Positions 49,594 through 57,313 of a DNA stretch of 64,000 bases are shown here, one piece after another. The stretch's first letter is position 1; every line of letters starts with the position of its first letter. The DNA is from Desulfosalsimonas propionicica (GTDB lineage Bacteria > Desulfobacterota > Desulfobacteria > Desulfobacterales > Desulfosalsimonadaceae). The position numbers and the translations under genes are program-made. The DNA lies in contig NZ_JACDUS010000015.1 in NCBI RefSeq assembly GCF_013761005.1, forward strand, positions 1 through 64,000, in the 5' to 3' direction. The notes under the pieces were generated by a model. It saw only the letters and a list, made by a program, of their open reading frames with translations, was not told the origin of the DNA and did not search any database.

Positions 49594-51756
49594 CTATCTG
49601 GGCGGCGGAGTGATTTCCGCATGCTGCCCGCCGCTTTGACGCCTGGCACATTCCAGGCATATGCGTCTGCCGTTTGACGTGGGGCTGACATCCCGCACGC
49701 GTTTGACGATATAATCATGGTATCGGGCCGGGCCAAGAACCGCACCGCAGACTTCACAGTATTCAAGCTGCAGACGGTTGAGCACCGTTCCGCACAGGGA
49801 AAGCTCCCGGTAGCCGTCGCGGTCTGTCATCTGCATGGCCCCGGTGGGGCAGTTGGTGGCACAGGCGCCGCATGCGATGCAGCGCTCGGCAGTGATGCGC
49901 AGATCCGTGGGGCCGGGGTTGTCGAAATCCAGATATCCCAGGCGAAGGGCTTCAATGCCCATTTTGTCCCGGCAGATTTCCACGCACCGGCCGCAGCGGA
50001 TGCAGATGTCACAGCGCAGGCATCTCTTGGACTCTTCGTGGGCCTGCTGCTCATTGAATCCCAGGTGTACCTGCTGGAACGTAATGCGCCGCCGGTCATT
50101 GCTTAATTGGTGCATTTTCGGCCGGTCCAGGTCCATTTTCAAAGAAGCAGGAAGGTCAAAGTGCGGCAGGCGCCTGCGGCGGACCGGAACCCGGGGCAGG
50201 GCGGGCTGGGCAATGCCTTCAAAGTGGCGATGGATGGCCGAAGCGGCCTTTTTGCCGCCGGCAATGGCTTCCACAACGGTTGCCGGGCCGGTAACCGCAT
50301 CGCCAACAGCAAAAACGCCCTGCTGGTTGGTTTGCATGGTCACGGTATGGACCCGGATGGTATTGCGCCGGGTCCAGTCCACCTCCTCAAAGGCTTCAAG
50401 GCCCTGGGGCCTGATTTCCTGGCCGATGGCCGGGATAATCACGTCTGCTTCAATGACGTGCTCGCTTCCCTCCACCGGGACCGGACGCCTGCGCCCGGAT
50501 TCATCCGGTTCGCTCAGTTCTGCGCGCACGCAGACAATGCCGGTGGCCCGGCCTTCGGCTCCCTGGACCTGCTTGGGAATGGTCAGATAAGAAAAGGAAA
50601 CGCCTTCTTCTTCAGCCTCCACAACTTCCTCGTGATGGGCCGGCATCTGATCATGGGTCCGACGATAAAGAATGGTCACCCTTTCGCAGCCCAGGCGCAG
50701 GCAGGTACGGGCCGCGTCAATGGCCACGTTGCCGCCGCCGACCACGGCCACTTTTTTGCCGGGCCGCCGGTGATCGCCAAGGCTTACGCGCCGCAGAAAC
50801 GACACGGCCGGAATGACGCCTTCATAATCGTCTTCTCCTGGAATCATCAGCTTGTAGGAACCGTGAGCGCCAATGGCCAGCAAAAAGCCTTCAAACCCCT
50901 CGGAGCGAAGCGATTCAATGGTGACATCTTTTCCCAGCCGGGTGTTTAGGCGGATTTCCACTCCGAGCGATTCGATCATGGCCACTTCCCGGTCAATGAC
51001 CTCCCGGGGCAGCCGGTATCTGGGAATCCCGACCATCATCATGCCGCCGGCCACTGGAAGGGCCTCGATCACCGTCACCCGATATCCCCGAAGGGCAAGA
51101 TAATAAGCAGCGGTTAACCCGCCGGGACCCGCGCCGATGATACAGATTTTGCGCCCGTTGTCCGGACTGGGTTCCGGGTTCTGATAGCTCTGGGCAGACA
51201 TGGCCTTTTCGGCTGCAAATCCTTTTAAGTCCATGATGGCAATGGATTTGTCCATCCGGCCACGCACGCACATGAATTCGCAGGGATGCGTGCACACCAG
51301 TCCGCAAACCCAGGGGAAAGGGTTGTCCCTGCGGATCACGGAAATGGCTTCTGCATATTTGCCCTGACCCACCAGGGTCACATATGAGGGAATGTCAATG
51401 CCTGCAGGACAAGCCATCTGGCAGGGCGCCGGAGTCAGCATGGGGCATCGGCCTGTGGGGCAGGTATGGGTGCGGATGTGGCTTATAAACTCTTCCTGGT
51501 GCTGATCCACAAATGACGCCACATGCTCGCCAAATTCCCGGCAGGAGGGCGTCAGCCCCTCATTCACCATGTTTTGGGCAAGTTCCAGGATGCTGTCGAA
51601 ATGATCGTCGCCGGCCAGGCCTTGGGAAACATCGTGGACCAGGTCGAAAATCTCAGTGGCCCGCTGCCGGCAGCGGGGATGGGACAGCGATCCGTTGTTT
51701 AAGGTCTGCTCGATTTGATCGTGCAGTTTTTTGACACTGCAGGTTTGGGAATCCAT
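49594..51756 (-). CDS. GltD-like FAD/NAD(P) oxidoreductase with NuoF-like N-terminus and C-terminal ferredoxin
   Basis: A 720-residue flavoprotein. Residues about 1-115 resemble the iron-sulfur end of NuoF (HPRCRQRATEIFDLV, ...CREFGEHVASFVDQHQEEF). Residues about 115-190 hold the Cys-rich GltD cluster domain (CQMACPAGIDIPSY, CGLVCTHPCEFMCVRG). Then come FAD binding (CIIGAGPGGLTAAYYLALRG near 206), NAD(P) binding (VAVVGGGNVAIDAARTCLRLG near 345) and GVFAVGDAVTGPATVVEAI near 480. The C-terminus has two [4Fe-4S] ferredoxin motifs (CDICIRCGRCVEIC and CIACGACATNCP) and a terminal pair of CxxC. It is the probable NAD(P)H entry or exit point of the complex. Confidence 0.85.
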   Translation of the reverse strand: MDSQTCSVKKLHDQIEQTLNNGSLSHPRCRQRATEIFDLVHDVSQGLAGDDHFDSILELAQNMVNEGLTPSCREFGEHVASFVDQHQEEFISHIRTHTCPTGRCPMLTPAPCQMACPAGIDIPSYVTLVGQGKYAEAISVIRRDNPFPWVCGLVCTHPCEFMCVRGRMDKSIAIMDLKGFAAEKAMSAQSYQNPEPSPDNGRKICIIGAGPGGLTAAYYLALRGYRVTVIEALPVAGGMMMVGIPRYRLPREVIDREVAMIESLGVEIRLNTRLGKDVTIESLRSEGFEGFLLAIGAHGSYKLMIPGEDDYEGVIPAVSFLRRVSLGDHRRPGKKVAVVGGGNVAIDAARTCLRLGCERVTILYRRTHDQMPAHHEEVVEAEEEGVSFSYLTIPKQVQGAEGRATGIVCVRAELSEPDESGRRRPVPVEGSEHVIEADVIIPAIGQEIRPQGLEAFEEVDWTRRNTIRVHTVTMQTNQQGVFAVGDAVTGPATVVEAIAGGKKAASAIHRHFEGIAQPALPRVPVRRRRLPHFDLPASLKMDLDRPKMHQLSNDRRRITFQQVHLGFNEQQAHEESKRCLRCDICIRCGRCVEICRDKMGIEALRLGYLDFDNPGPTDLRITAERCIACGACATNCPTGAMQMTDRDGYRELSLCGTVLNRLQLEYCEVCGAVLGPARYHDYIVKRVRDVSPTSNGRRICLECARRQSGGQHAEITPPPR

Positions 51757-51793
51757 TTCAACCGCCTTGTGCTGGTCCGGTTATAAGTCCTAA

Positions 51794-52297
51794 TTATAAA
51801 TCCTGGGCCCGGGCCCTGGCATAGCGTTCCCGCCTGACTTCCGGGATTTCATCCGGGGTGCCGAAATAAAGACATTTTGTCGGGCACACCGTCACGCAGG
51901 CCGGTTCCAGACCCGCTTCGACCCGTTCGTAGCAGTAGTCGCACTTGACGGCTTTGCCGGTTTCCGGATTCCATTGCGGCGCCCCCCATGGACAGGCGGA
52001 TATGCATGTTTTGCATCCCACGCAAAGATCCGGATCCACTGTGACAATGCCGTCTTCTGTGCGGGGGCGCATGGCACCTGTGGGACAGGCGGCCACACAC
52101 CACGGATTTTCACAGTGAAAGCAGGGCATGAAGGTATAAGCGGTTCTGGGCAGGTTGCCCACCCGCCGGGGGCCGACTGCAACCACCAGGGATGGGAACG
52201 GGCCCCTGGGAAGGGCCTGCCGGCTTTTGCAGGCCGCCACACAGGCCATGCACCCGATGCATCGTTTTTGATCCTGAAAGAGGTAGTATTTGCTCAT
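51794..52297 (-). CDS. Four-cluster ferredoxin-type electron-transfer subunit
   Basis: A 167-residue protein of the DmsB/PsrB/HycB family. Four cysteine groups are visible: CIGCMACVAAC, CFHCENPWCVAACP, CVGCKTCISACPWG and CDYCYERV...CVTVCP, enough for four [4Fe-4S] clusters. There is no signal peptide, so it is cytoplasmic. It would be the usual small partner of a molybdopterin oxidoreductase such as the one at 45919-48006, though the two genes are separated by four others. It overlaps the upstream membrane-protein gene by four bases. Confidence 0.85.
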   Translation of the reverse strand: MSKYYLFQDQKRCIGCMACVAACKSRQALPRGPFPSLVVAVGPRRVGNLPRTAYTFMPCFHCENPWCVAACPTGAMRPRTEDGIVTVDPDLCVGCKTCISACPWGAPQWNPETGKAVKCDYCYERVEAGLEPACVTVCPTKCLYFGTPDEIPEVRRERYARARAQDL

Positions 52298-52749
52298 GAT
52301 TTTGGTAACTCCTTTGTTGCCGGGCGGTTTGGGTCAATCATTTCATATTTGCGGTACAGCCAGTGCCCGCCGGCCGCGCCGAAAATTCCGCAGGCAAAAA
52401 AAACGGCCAGCAGAGATAAGGATGGATGGGTGCCGAAAAAATTCCGGTCCACGATGACCTGCAGAACGGCTGCAGCGATTGCCGGCCCTGTTCCGGCGCC
52501 AAGGGTCAGCAGCCGGTTGGCTGTGCTGCTGGCTGAAAAACGTTTTTCCCGGAACCTGTAGCCTGCAGCAGCGCCGCAAAAGGCCGTGACAGGGGGGAGC
52601 CAGGCAAACAACAGGTCCGGGGCAAGGCCGCATACCACAATACCAATGGCAATAACGCCAAAGACGCCCATAAGAAGTGCGGACAACAGGGCATACCAAT
52701 CGGGAAATACCGCATCCATCCATTCTGTAAACATTCGGACAGACTGCAT
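52294..52749 (-). CDS. Small polytopic membrane protein of unknown function
   Basis: A 151-residue protein with four predicted membrane segments (about residues 20-42, 46-66, 84-102 and 112-130) and Gly/Ala-rich helices. I do not recognise a family. It overlaps both neighbours by one to four bases, so it is part of the operon. It might anchor the ferredoxin subunit encoded downstream to the membrane, but it lacks the haem-binding His pattern of NrfD or cytochrome b-type anchors. Confidence 0.6.
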   Translation of the reverse strand: MQSVRMFTEWMDAVFPDWYALLSALLMGVFGVIAIGIVVCGLAPDLLFAWLPPVTAFCGAAAGYRFREKRFSASSTANRLLTLGAGTGPAIAAAVLQVIVDRNFFGTHPSLSLLAVFFACGIFGAAGGHWLYRKYEMIDPNRPATKELPKS

Positions 52750-53345
52750 TATACTGCCTTTTCCGCCGAAGCGGTGCTGTTTTGTTTCTTTTCAAGTCTG
52801 ATCCGGATAACGAATGCGGCGACATAGAAAAACAAAACACAGCAGACAAACCAGAAAACAGCGCCAATGGGATACTGCTGCCCGTTGAACCAGGGAAGGA
52901 TAAACAGGTGGCTTTTGCCTGTCATGGCTTCCAGCGCTTCAGGCGCATAGGTGGCATTGACGTATCCCAGCATCAGAAACAGAGGAATATACATTGTCAA
53001 AAGGTTTTTTAAAAAACCTTCGAAAAAAAAGTCGTAATAGACCTTGTTGAGATGCCCCTGGTCGATGTTGCGCCCGAGCTGTTTGGCCTTTTCCGGATCC
53101 GCGTCTTTTAGCTGAAGCGCCTGCTGCTTGACATCATACCAGTAATAAAACTCCTGCTCCAGTTCCTTGTAACGCTTTGTCTTGAACTTTTTGCCAAACA
53201 CCCTGGTAACCGCTGCTGTGAGCACGGCAATGCCGGCCACAGCAGCGGTCGGGCCCAGCATGTGCAGGGGGCCGAACAAAATGTTCAGCCCTTGCTGCCC
53301 ATGCTGTACCATTGTTACAATAAACATCCAGAGTGTGTCCATCAT
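52749..53345 (-). CDS. EMC3/TMCO1 (DUF106)-like membrane protein
   Basis: A 198-residue membrane protein. It has one N-terminal membrane segment (about 25-48), then a charged amphipathic stretch (KKFKTKRYKELEQEFYYWYDVKQQALQL..., about 52-105, probably a coiled-coil hairpin), then two or three more membrane segments (about 110-128, 150-185). This layout matches the Oxa1-superfamily proteins EMC3/TMCO1 and archaeal DUF106, which insert membrane proteins. The attribution is by topology and residue pattern and is tentative. It starts 12 bases after the transporter stop; it may assist membrane insertion or be a transporter partner. Confidence 0.5.
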   Translation of the reverse strand: MMDTLWMFIVTMVQHGQQGLNILFGPLHMLGPTAAVAGIAVLTAAVTRVFGKKFKTKRYKELEQEFYYWYDVKQQALQLKDADPEKAKQLGRNIDQGHLNKVYYDFFFEGFLKNLLTMYIPLFLMLGYVNATYAPEALEAMTGKSHLFILPWFNGQQYPIGAVFWFVCCVLFFYVAAFVIRIRLEKKQNSTASAEKAV

Positions 53346-53357
53346 TGCTGAAACACC

Positions 53358-55067
53358 CTAGATCCAGATTTCGATTTTGAAAAACCGGAAGAAGAGGAAA
53401 AACAGCACAACCGCCAGGATGACCTTGAGTTGTACTTCGGTAAACATCTTCTGCATCCGGCTGCCGAGGTATCCGCCCACAAAACCGCCGATGATAATGG
53501 CGATGGCGATCCAGAGGTCGGGCAGGTATCCGTTTAACAGGTAGCCGATAAACGAGCCGATACTGGAAAAGCAGGTTCCAACCAGGGCCACGGGCACGGC
53601 CACGTACATGGGCAGCGCGCCAACCATGGTCATGATCGGGGTGAGCAAAAAGCCGCCGCCGATGCCAAACGCCCGGGCCACGATGCCGATACCGAGGCCG
53701 ATGATGCCAAAGAGCAAGGGGTTGATCTTGAATTCCTCGCCCCAGAACTTGAACTGGTAGTTAAACAGTTTGTTGGCACCGGTGGACATGGGCTCAATGC
53801 GGCCCATGCGGGCAGCCCGGCCTTCTTCCTTGGCCTTCTGGACTTCCTCGTTGAACTTCTTGGTCATGGCCTTGATGTTCTGGCGTTTTTTCATGGCCTG
53901 GGGGGTGAGCTCATACAGGGTCCGGAGGCCCATGAGTACCACCAGCACGGCCAGCCATTCCTTGTAAGAGGCAAGTGGCAGCACCTCGGTTACGTACTTG
54001 CCCAGCCAGATGGAGCCGATGAGAATGCCCACGCCAAAGGACAGACCCACGGGCCATGCCACGCGCCGTTCCTTGATCGCGTAACGGTAAAACGAGCCCA
54101 GGGGCGAAAACAGGGTCAGGGCCACGTTGGAGGGGCGAAGCACGTTGGCCGCGTTGATGCCCACAGGTCCCATGGTGTTGACCACCATCACCTGGTAGGC
54201 GGCCATGAGCATGCCGCCGGCAGCCCCGATCAGCGAGAAAAATGCGCCCACCAGAATTGCACCGAGAATAATCCAGAGCGGGTTCATGTACCGGCCGCCC
54301 AGAGACAGCCAAAAGCCGTTTCCGGCCAGGGTATATTCGCCGATTTCTTCTCCGTTGACAACCACGTTAAAGGCAGTGTCAGGCGGGGTGTGACGGAAGG
54401 ACTCAAACGTGGCGGTAAATTCGCCCGTGGTTTTGTCCAGGTCGATCGTTGTGCCTTCGTCCCAGTAATTGCCGCTTTTTTCAGAATCAGTGAGCACGCT
54501 TCTGGCAAAAATGGTGACTTTGCCCACCTGGGTGCGTTCCTTGGTAATGGTGTTGATCCCATAACTGTTTTCATGGTTGTATTTGTAAAAAGCCCATTCT
54601 TCCGGGGTTTTTAAGGGCCCGAGCATGCCTTTGGCTTCCTGGTCCAGCCCCTGCCAGTCAGCGAGCTTAAACATGGTGGTGCTGTAGATGCCCTTGACAA
54701 AGGAGGGGCCGCCAAAGCGCTTTTTCTCCACTGTGCCGAACTGGTCGGGGTTGTTGGTGAGCATGTAGTAAAATACAGGTACTGACGTGTCTGCCTCAAA
54801 AGCGTTTTTCTCTACAGCAGCGTTCAGGCTTTTGATTTCATTGACGCCGCCGGCCTCGTTGGGAGCAAATTTGCGCTGGGAAGCGATTGCAATGTATAAA
54901 TCTTTTCCCGGCTCGATTTGGCCGGAAATGGTAACTGTATCACCGGCCAGGTATTCCTGCTTGTCAATTTCCGCCTGGACCTGTGCCAGGGCGGGCTGCG
55001 CGCACCATACAAGGGCGGCTGCAATCACCATCCAAAAAACTTGCATTCTGTTTCTGCGTACCGACAT
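53358..55067 (-). CDS. TauE/SafE (TSUP) family transporter with periplasmic domain
   Basis: A 569-residue membrane transporter. A signal-peptide-like N-terminus (residues 8-29, ending ALAQ) is followed by a periplasmic domain (about 30-260) that begins like a beta-sandwich (AEIDKQEYLAGDTVTISGQIEPG). The TSUP permease (about 265-569) is split by a charged cytoplasmic loop (near 400-440). GAAGGMLMAAYQVM and FGIGGGFLLTPIM are the two half-repeat motifs of the family. Members carry sulfite, sulfoacetate or other organosulfur anions. The start at 55067 has AGGAGG; the frame to 55151 is rejected. First gene of the redox operon, downstream of two sigma-54-like elements. Confidence 0.83.
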   Translation of the reverse strand: MSVRRNRMQVFWMVIAAALVWCAQPALAQVQAEIDKQEYLAGDTVTISGQIEPGKDLYIAIASQRKFAPNEAGGVNEIKSLNAAVEKNAFEADTSVPVFYYMLTNNPDQFGTVEKKRFGGPSFVKGIYSTTMFKLADWQGLDQEAKGMLGPLKTPEEWAFYKYNHENSYGINTITKERTQVGKVTIFARSVLTDSEKSGNYWDEGTTIDLDKTTGEFTATFESFRHTPPDTAFNVVVNGEEIGEYTLAGNGFWLSLGGRYMNPLWIILGAILVGAFFSLIGAAGGMLMAAYQVMVVNTMGPVGINAANVLRPSNVALTLFSPLGSFYRYAIKERRVAWPVGLSFGVGILIGSIWLGKYVTEVLPLASYKEWLAVLVVLMGLRTLYELTPQAMKKRQNIKAMTKKFNEEVQKAKEEGRAARMGRIEPMSTGANKLFNYQFKFWGEEFKINPLLFGIIGLGIGIVARAFGIGGGFLLTPIMTMVGALPMYVAVPVALVGTCFSSIGSFIGYLLNGYLPDLWIAIAIIIGGFVGGYLGSRMQKMFTEVQLKVILAVVLFFLFFRFFKIEIWI

Positions 55068-55169
55068 GTACACCTCCTGTTCGCTTTTCTTGTTTTTATT
55101 GCCGTATCCGGATTTCTGCTCCGCAAACATGGGTTGCATGGGTGCAACCAAAAAGATTTAAAGTGTGAA

Positions 55170-55185
55170 AGCAATAATCATACCA
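55170..55185 (-). promoter_or_regulatory. Sigma-54-like element near the transporter operon
   Basis: The minus strand reads TGGTATGATTATTGCT: full -12 box, correct spacing, two mismatches in the -24 box. It gives a leader of about 90 bases before the transporter start at 55067. An alternative to the element at 55454. Confidence 0.4.
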
Positions 55186-55453
55186 TGCGAAACGTCCTAA
55201 AGTTTGGTTCTTTGAGTGCAATAATAATTCAGCAAGCGTTAAAGCTGTCTGAAATCATATCATATTGTGTCTTTCTTGATTTGCGTTTGCCTGGGGCTTT
55301 CCGAGGGTTGGCAAAATTAAATGCAAGTTTTTTATTGCGATGCCATGAAAATTGTGCAAGGTTTTTCTCCTGAAATGCCCCGGCATTGCCTGTGGATCGC
55401 AATAAAAAAGTTGCGCAAAAAATTCCCGGTAACCGGCTGTCCTGGAATGTTTT

Positions 55454-55469
55454 TGCAATGCCGGTGCCC
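55454..55469 (-). promoter_or_regulatory. Sigma-54-like promoter for the transporter/redox operon
   Basis: The minus strand reads GGGCACCGGCATTGCA, one mismatch from TGGCAC-N5-TTGCA with GG-N10-GC spacing. The leader to 55067 would be long (about 375 bases), so the closer element at 55170 competes with it. Confidence 0.45.
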
Positions 55470-55522
55470 GTGAACAAAGGAAAAAACCCTTTTCGGGTCC
55501 GAATATAGAAAAAATACTAATT

Positions 55523-55538
55523 TGGTACGGAAATTGCT
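55523..55538 (+). promoter_or_regulatory. Sigma-54-like promoter for the sensor operon
   Basis: TGGTACGGAAATTGCT differs from TGGCACG-N4-TTGCT at a single base and keeps GG-N10-GC spacing. The leader to the ATG at 55674 would be about 125 bases. It implies that the regulator at the end of the operon acts on its own transcription. Confidence 0.6.
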
Positions 55539-55673
55539 TCTATGTTTAGCAAAATCATTCCGTCCTTCGTTTTTTTGCGAGGCCTTGAGCAAACAAACAA
55601 CAATAATGCTTTTGGGATGCTTCTGACAGGCCCTTTCTATAATTATGGCACCCGGGTGGCGAGAAAGCAAGTT

Positions 55674-56153
55674 ATGAAGATAAACAGGCTGTTTTGGTTG
55701 GGGTGGATTTTTTTGTTTCGGCTTGCCCCGCCGGCCTATGCCACTCAGGCCCACGGGGCCCCGGAAGGTCTGTATACCCATCAGCTATCCCATATTTTTT
55801 TTATTGTCGCCATGGGTATCCTGATTTATTGGCTGCGATCCAGGCATCTGGTGCGCCAGCCCGGATGGCGGCTGATCCAATATGCCTCGGTATTTTTTAT
55901 CCTCTGGTCCCTGGATGCTTTCTTGGTGCATTATATGGATGAGCAGACGGAGTTGATCCGGGTTGCCCGGGCCTCGGACTGGCAGATTCATATCTACGCC
56001 GCAGGTGACCGGGCTTGGCTCGGCCTGCTGTACTATTTTATGAAGCTGGACCATTTGCTTTGTGTGCCCGGCATGGTTTTCCTTTACATGGGGCTGCGGC
56101 GCCTGACCGATCCGGTTCGGAGTATGGACCCGGGCCAGGAAGGCAGCTCATGA
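55674..56153 (+). CDS. Membrane protein of a sensor operon
   Basis: A 159-residue membrane protein with a signal-like N-terminus (residues 3-25, ending AYATQA). At least three further hydrophobic segments lie near 38-55, 68-85 and 115-135. The family is not recognised. It is translationally coupled to the histidine kinase (ATGA overlap at 56150), so it may supply a sensory membrane part or sense transporter activity. The frame extends to 55542; the ATG at 55674 is preferred because the signal-like segment starts there, though its ribosome binding site is weak. Confidence 0.6.
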   Translation: MKINRLFWLGWIFLFRLAPPAYATQAHGAPEGLYTHQLSHIFFIVAMGILIYWLRSRHLVRQPGWRLIQYASVFFILWSLDAFLVHYMDEQTELIRVARASDWQIHIYAAGDRAWLGLLYYFMKLDHLLCVPGMVFLYMGLRRLTDPVRSMDPGQEGSS

Positions 56154-57313
56154 TTGTACCGGATGTGCCAATCCGCCTGGTGGACATGATCGGTTCAGCT
56201 TTGATGATTGTTTTTTCCTTCTTGTGTGTGCGCAGGGCTGTCCGGTTGCGCAGAAGCCAGGCAGACAATGTTGTGTGGACTTATATGTTGTGGCTCTGCT
56301 GCTGTTTGGCCGGGTTTGCGGTATCGCGTTCCGGCGGCCATATCCTCAAACAGTTTTTCTCCCTGGCCGGCCGGCCGGATTTGTGGGACGGGCTGCGGCC
56401 TTTTGCCGGCGGCATCAATACCTTTTTGCTCATCATCGTGGCTGCGGCCACATTGTTTTTCAACCGAGTGTGGCACGTCTATCAGCAAATCACCATGGAC
56501 CGCCGGGCCCTTCAGGATACACACCAGGAACTGCTTGCGTTAAACCAGGATCTGGAAAAGCGGATTCAGGATCGCACGGATGCCTTAATCCACCAGGAAA
56601 AGCAGATGGCCCATGCAGATCGACTGGCTTCCATCGGAAAGCTCTCTTCTGGAATTGCCCACGAGATCAACAATCCCCTGGGGGTTATTCAGGGTTATAC
56701 CCAGCTGCTGCTGCGGGGAGAATCCGAGGATTCCCAGCGCAGAAAAGACCTGCAGGTGATTTTAAAGCATGCACAGAGCTGCAAATCCATTGTGGAGGAT
56801 TTGCTGAATTTTGCCCGCCGCTCTCAGCCGGAAATGGCCGATCTCAATATTCACGAAGTCATCGAGGAGACGCTGGTGTTTGTTCAGCATCGTTCAAAGA
56901 TGGAAAACATCCGGATTTACAAGGAGTTTTCCCAAAATATGCCCAACATTCGCATGGATGAAAAAAAGATAAAGCAGGTGCTGGTCAACCTTTTGATGAA
57001 TGCCGCACATGCCGTGGAGCAGGACGGCACCATCACCATTGCCACCCGCTTTGATGAATCCAACCGGCGGCTGGAAATCGATATCGCCGATAACGGCTAT
57101 GGCATTGAGGAAAAGAATCTGACCCGTATATTTGATCCCTTTTTCACCACCAAATCCACAGGCGAGGGCACAGGGCTGGGCCTTGCGGTAAGCTACGGCA
57201 TTGCCAAAAGCCACGGCGGAGATATCCGCGTGCAAAGTCGTGTCGGAAAGGGCTCGGTATTTACGCTTCTGCTGCCTGTCTCCGATTCTGAAGGAGGTGG
57301 CGCAAATGGATGA
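56150..57313 (+). CDS. Sensor histidine kinase
   Basis: A 387-residue membrane-bound kinase. Three N-terminal membrane segments (about 9-27, 40-58, 85-107) are followed by a coiled coil (about 112-155). The dimerisation/phosphoacceptor domain has GIAHEINNPLGVIQGY (phosphorylated His near 172). The ATPase domain carries N box NLLMNAAHAV, DNGYGI, FDPFFTTKSTGEGTGLGLAVSYGI and G2 GKGSVFTL. There is no separate periplasmic sensor, so the signal may come through the coupled membrane protein. It overlaps both neighbours by a few bases. It should phosphorylate the regulator encoded downstream. Confidence 0.88.
   Translation: MIVPDVPIRLVDMIGSALMIVFSFLCVRRAVRLRRSQADNVVWTYMLWLCCCLAGFAVSRSGGHILKQFFSLAGRPDLWDGLRPFAGGINTFLLIIVAAATLFFNRVWHVYQQITMDRRALQDTHQELLALNQDLEKRIQDRTDALIHQEKQMAHADRLASIGKLSSGIAHEINNPLGVIQGYTQLLLRGESEDSQRRKDLQVILKHAQSCKSIVEDLLNFARRSQPEMADLNIHEVIEETLVFVQHRSKMENIRIYKEFSQNMPNIRMDEKKIKQVLVNLLMNAAHAVEQDGTITIATRFDESNRRLEIDIADNGYGIEEKNLTRIFDPFFTTKSTGEGTGLGLAVSYGIAKSHGGDIRVQSRVGKGSVFTLLLPVSDSEGGGANG

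Larger units (their letters stand above)
55068..55673. other. Divergent regulatory region between redox operon and sensor operon
   Basis: About 600 bases without a gene. It holds candidate sigma-54 promoters in both directions (55170-55185 and 55454-55469 minus, 55523-55538 plus), a stem-loop GGTTGCA/TGCAACC (55131-55147), an imperfect dyad AATGCC-CC-GGCATT (55374-55387) and a matching inverted pair GGCATTGC (55382-55389)/GCAATGCC (55455-55462). These dyads are candidate sites for the NtrC-type regulator encoded at 57306. Confidence 0.55.

Noticed and set aside
50107-50949. 280-codon plus-strand open frame
   Set aside because: Antisense shadow of the GltD-like flavoprotein gene.
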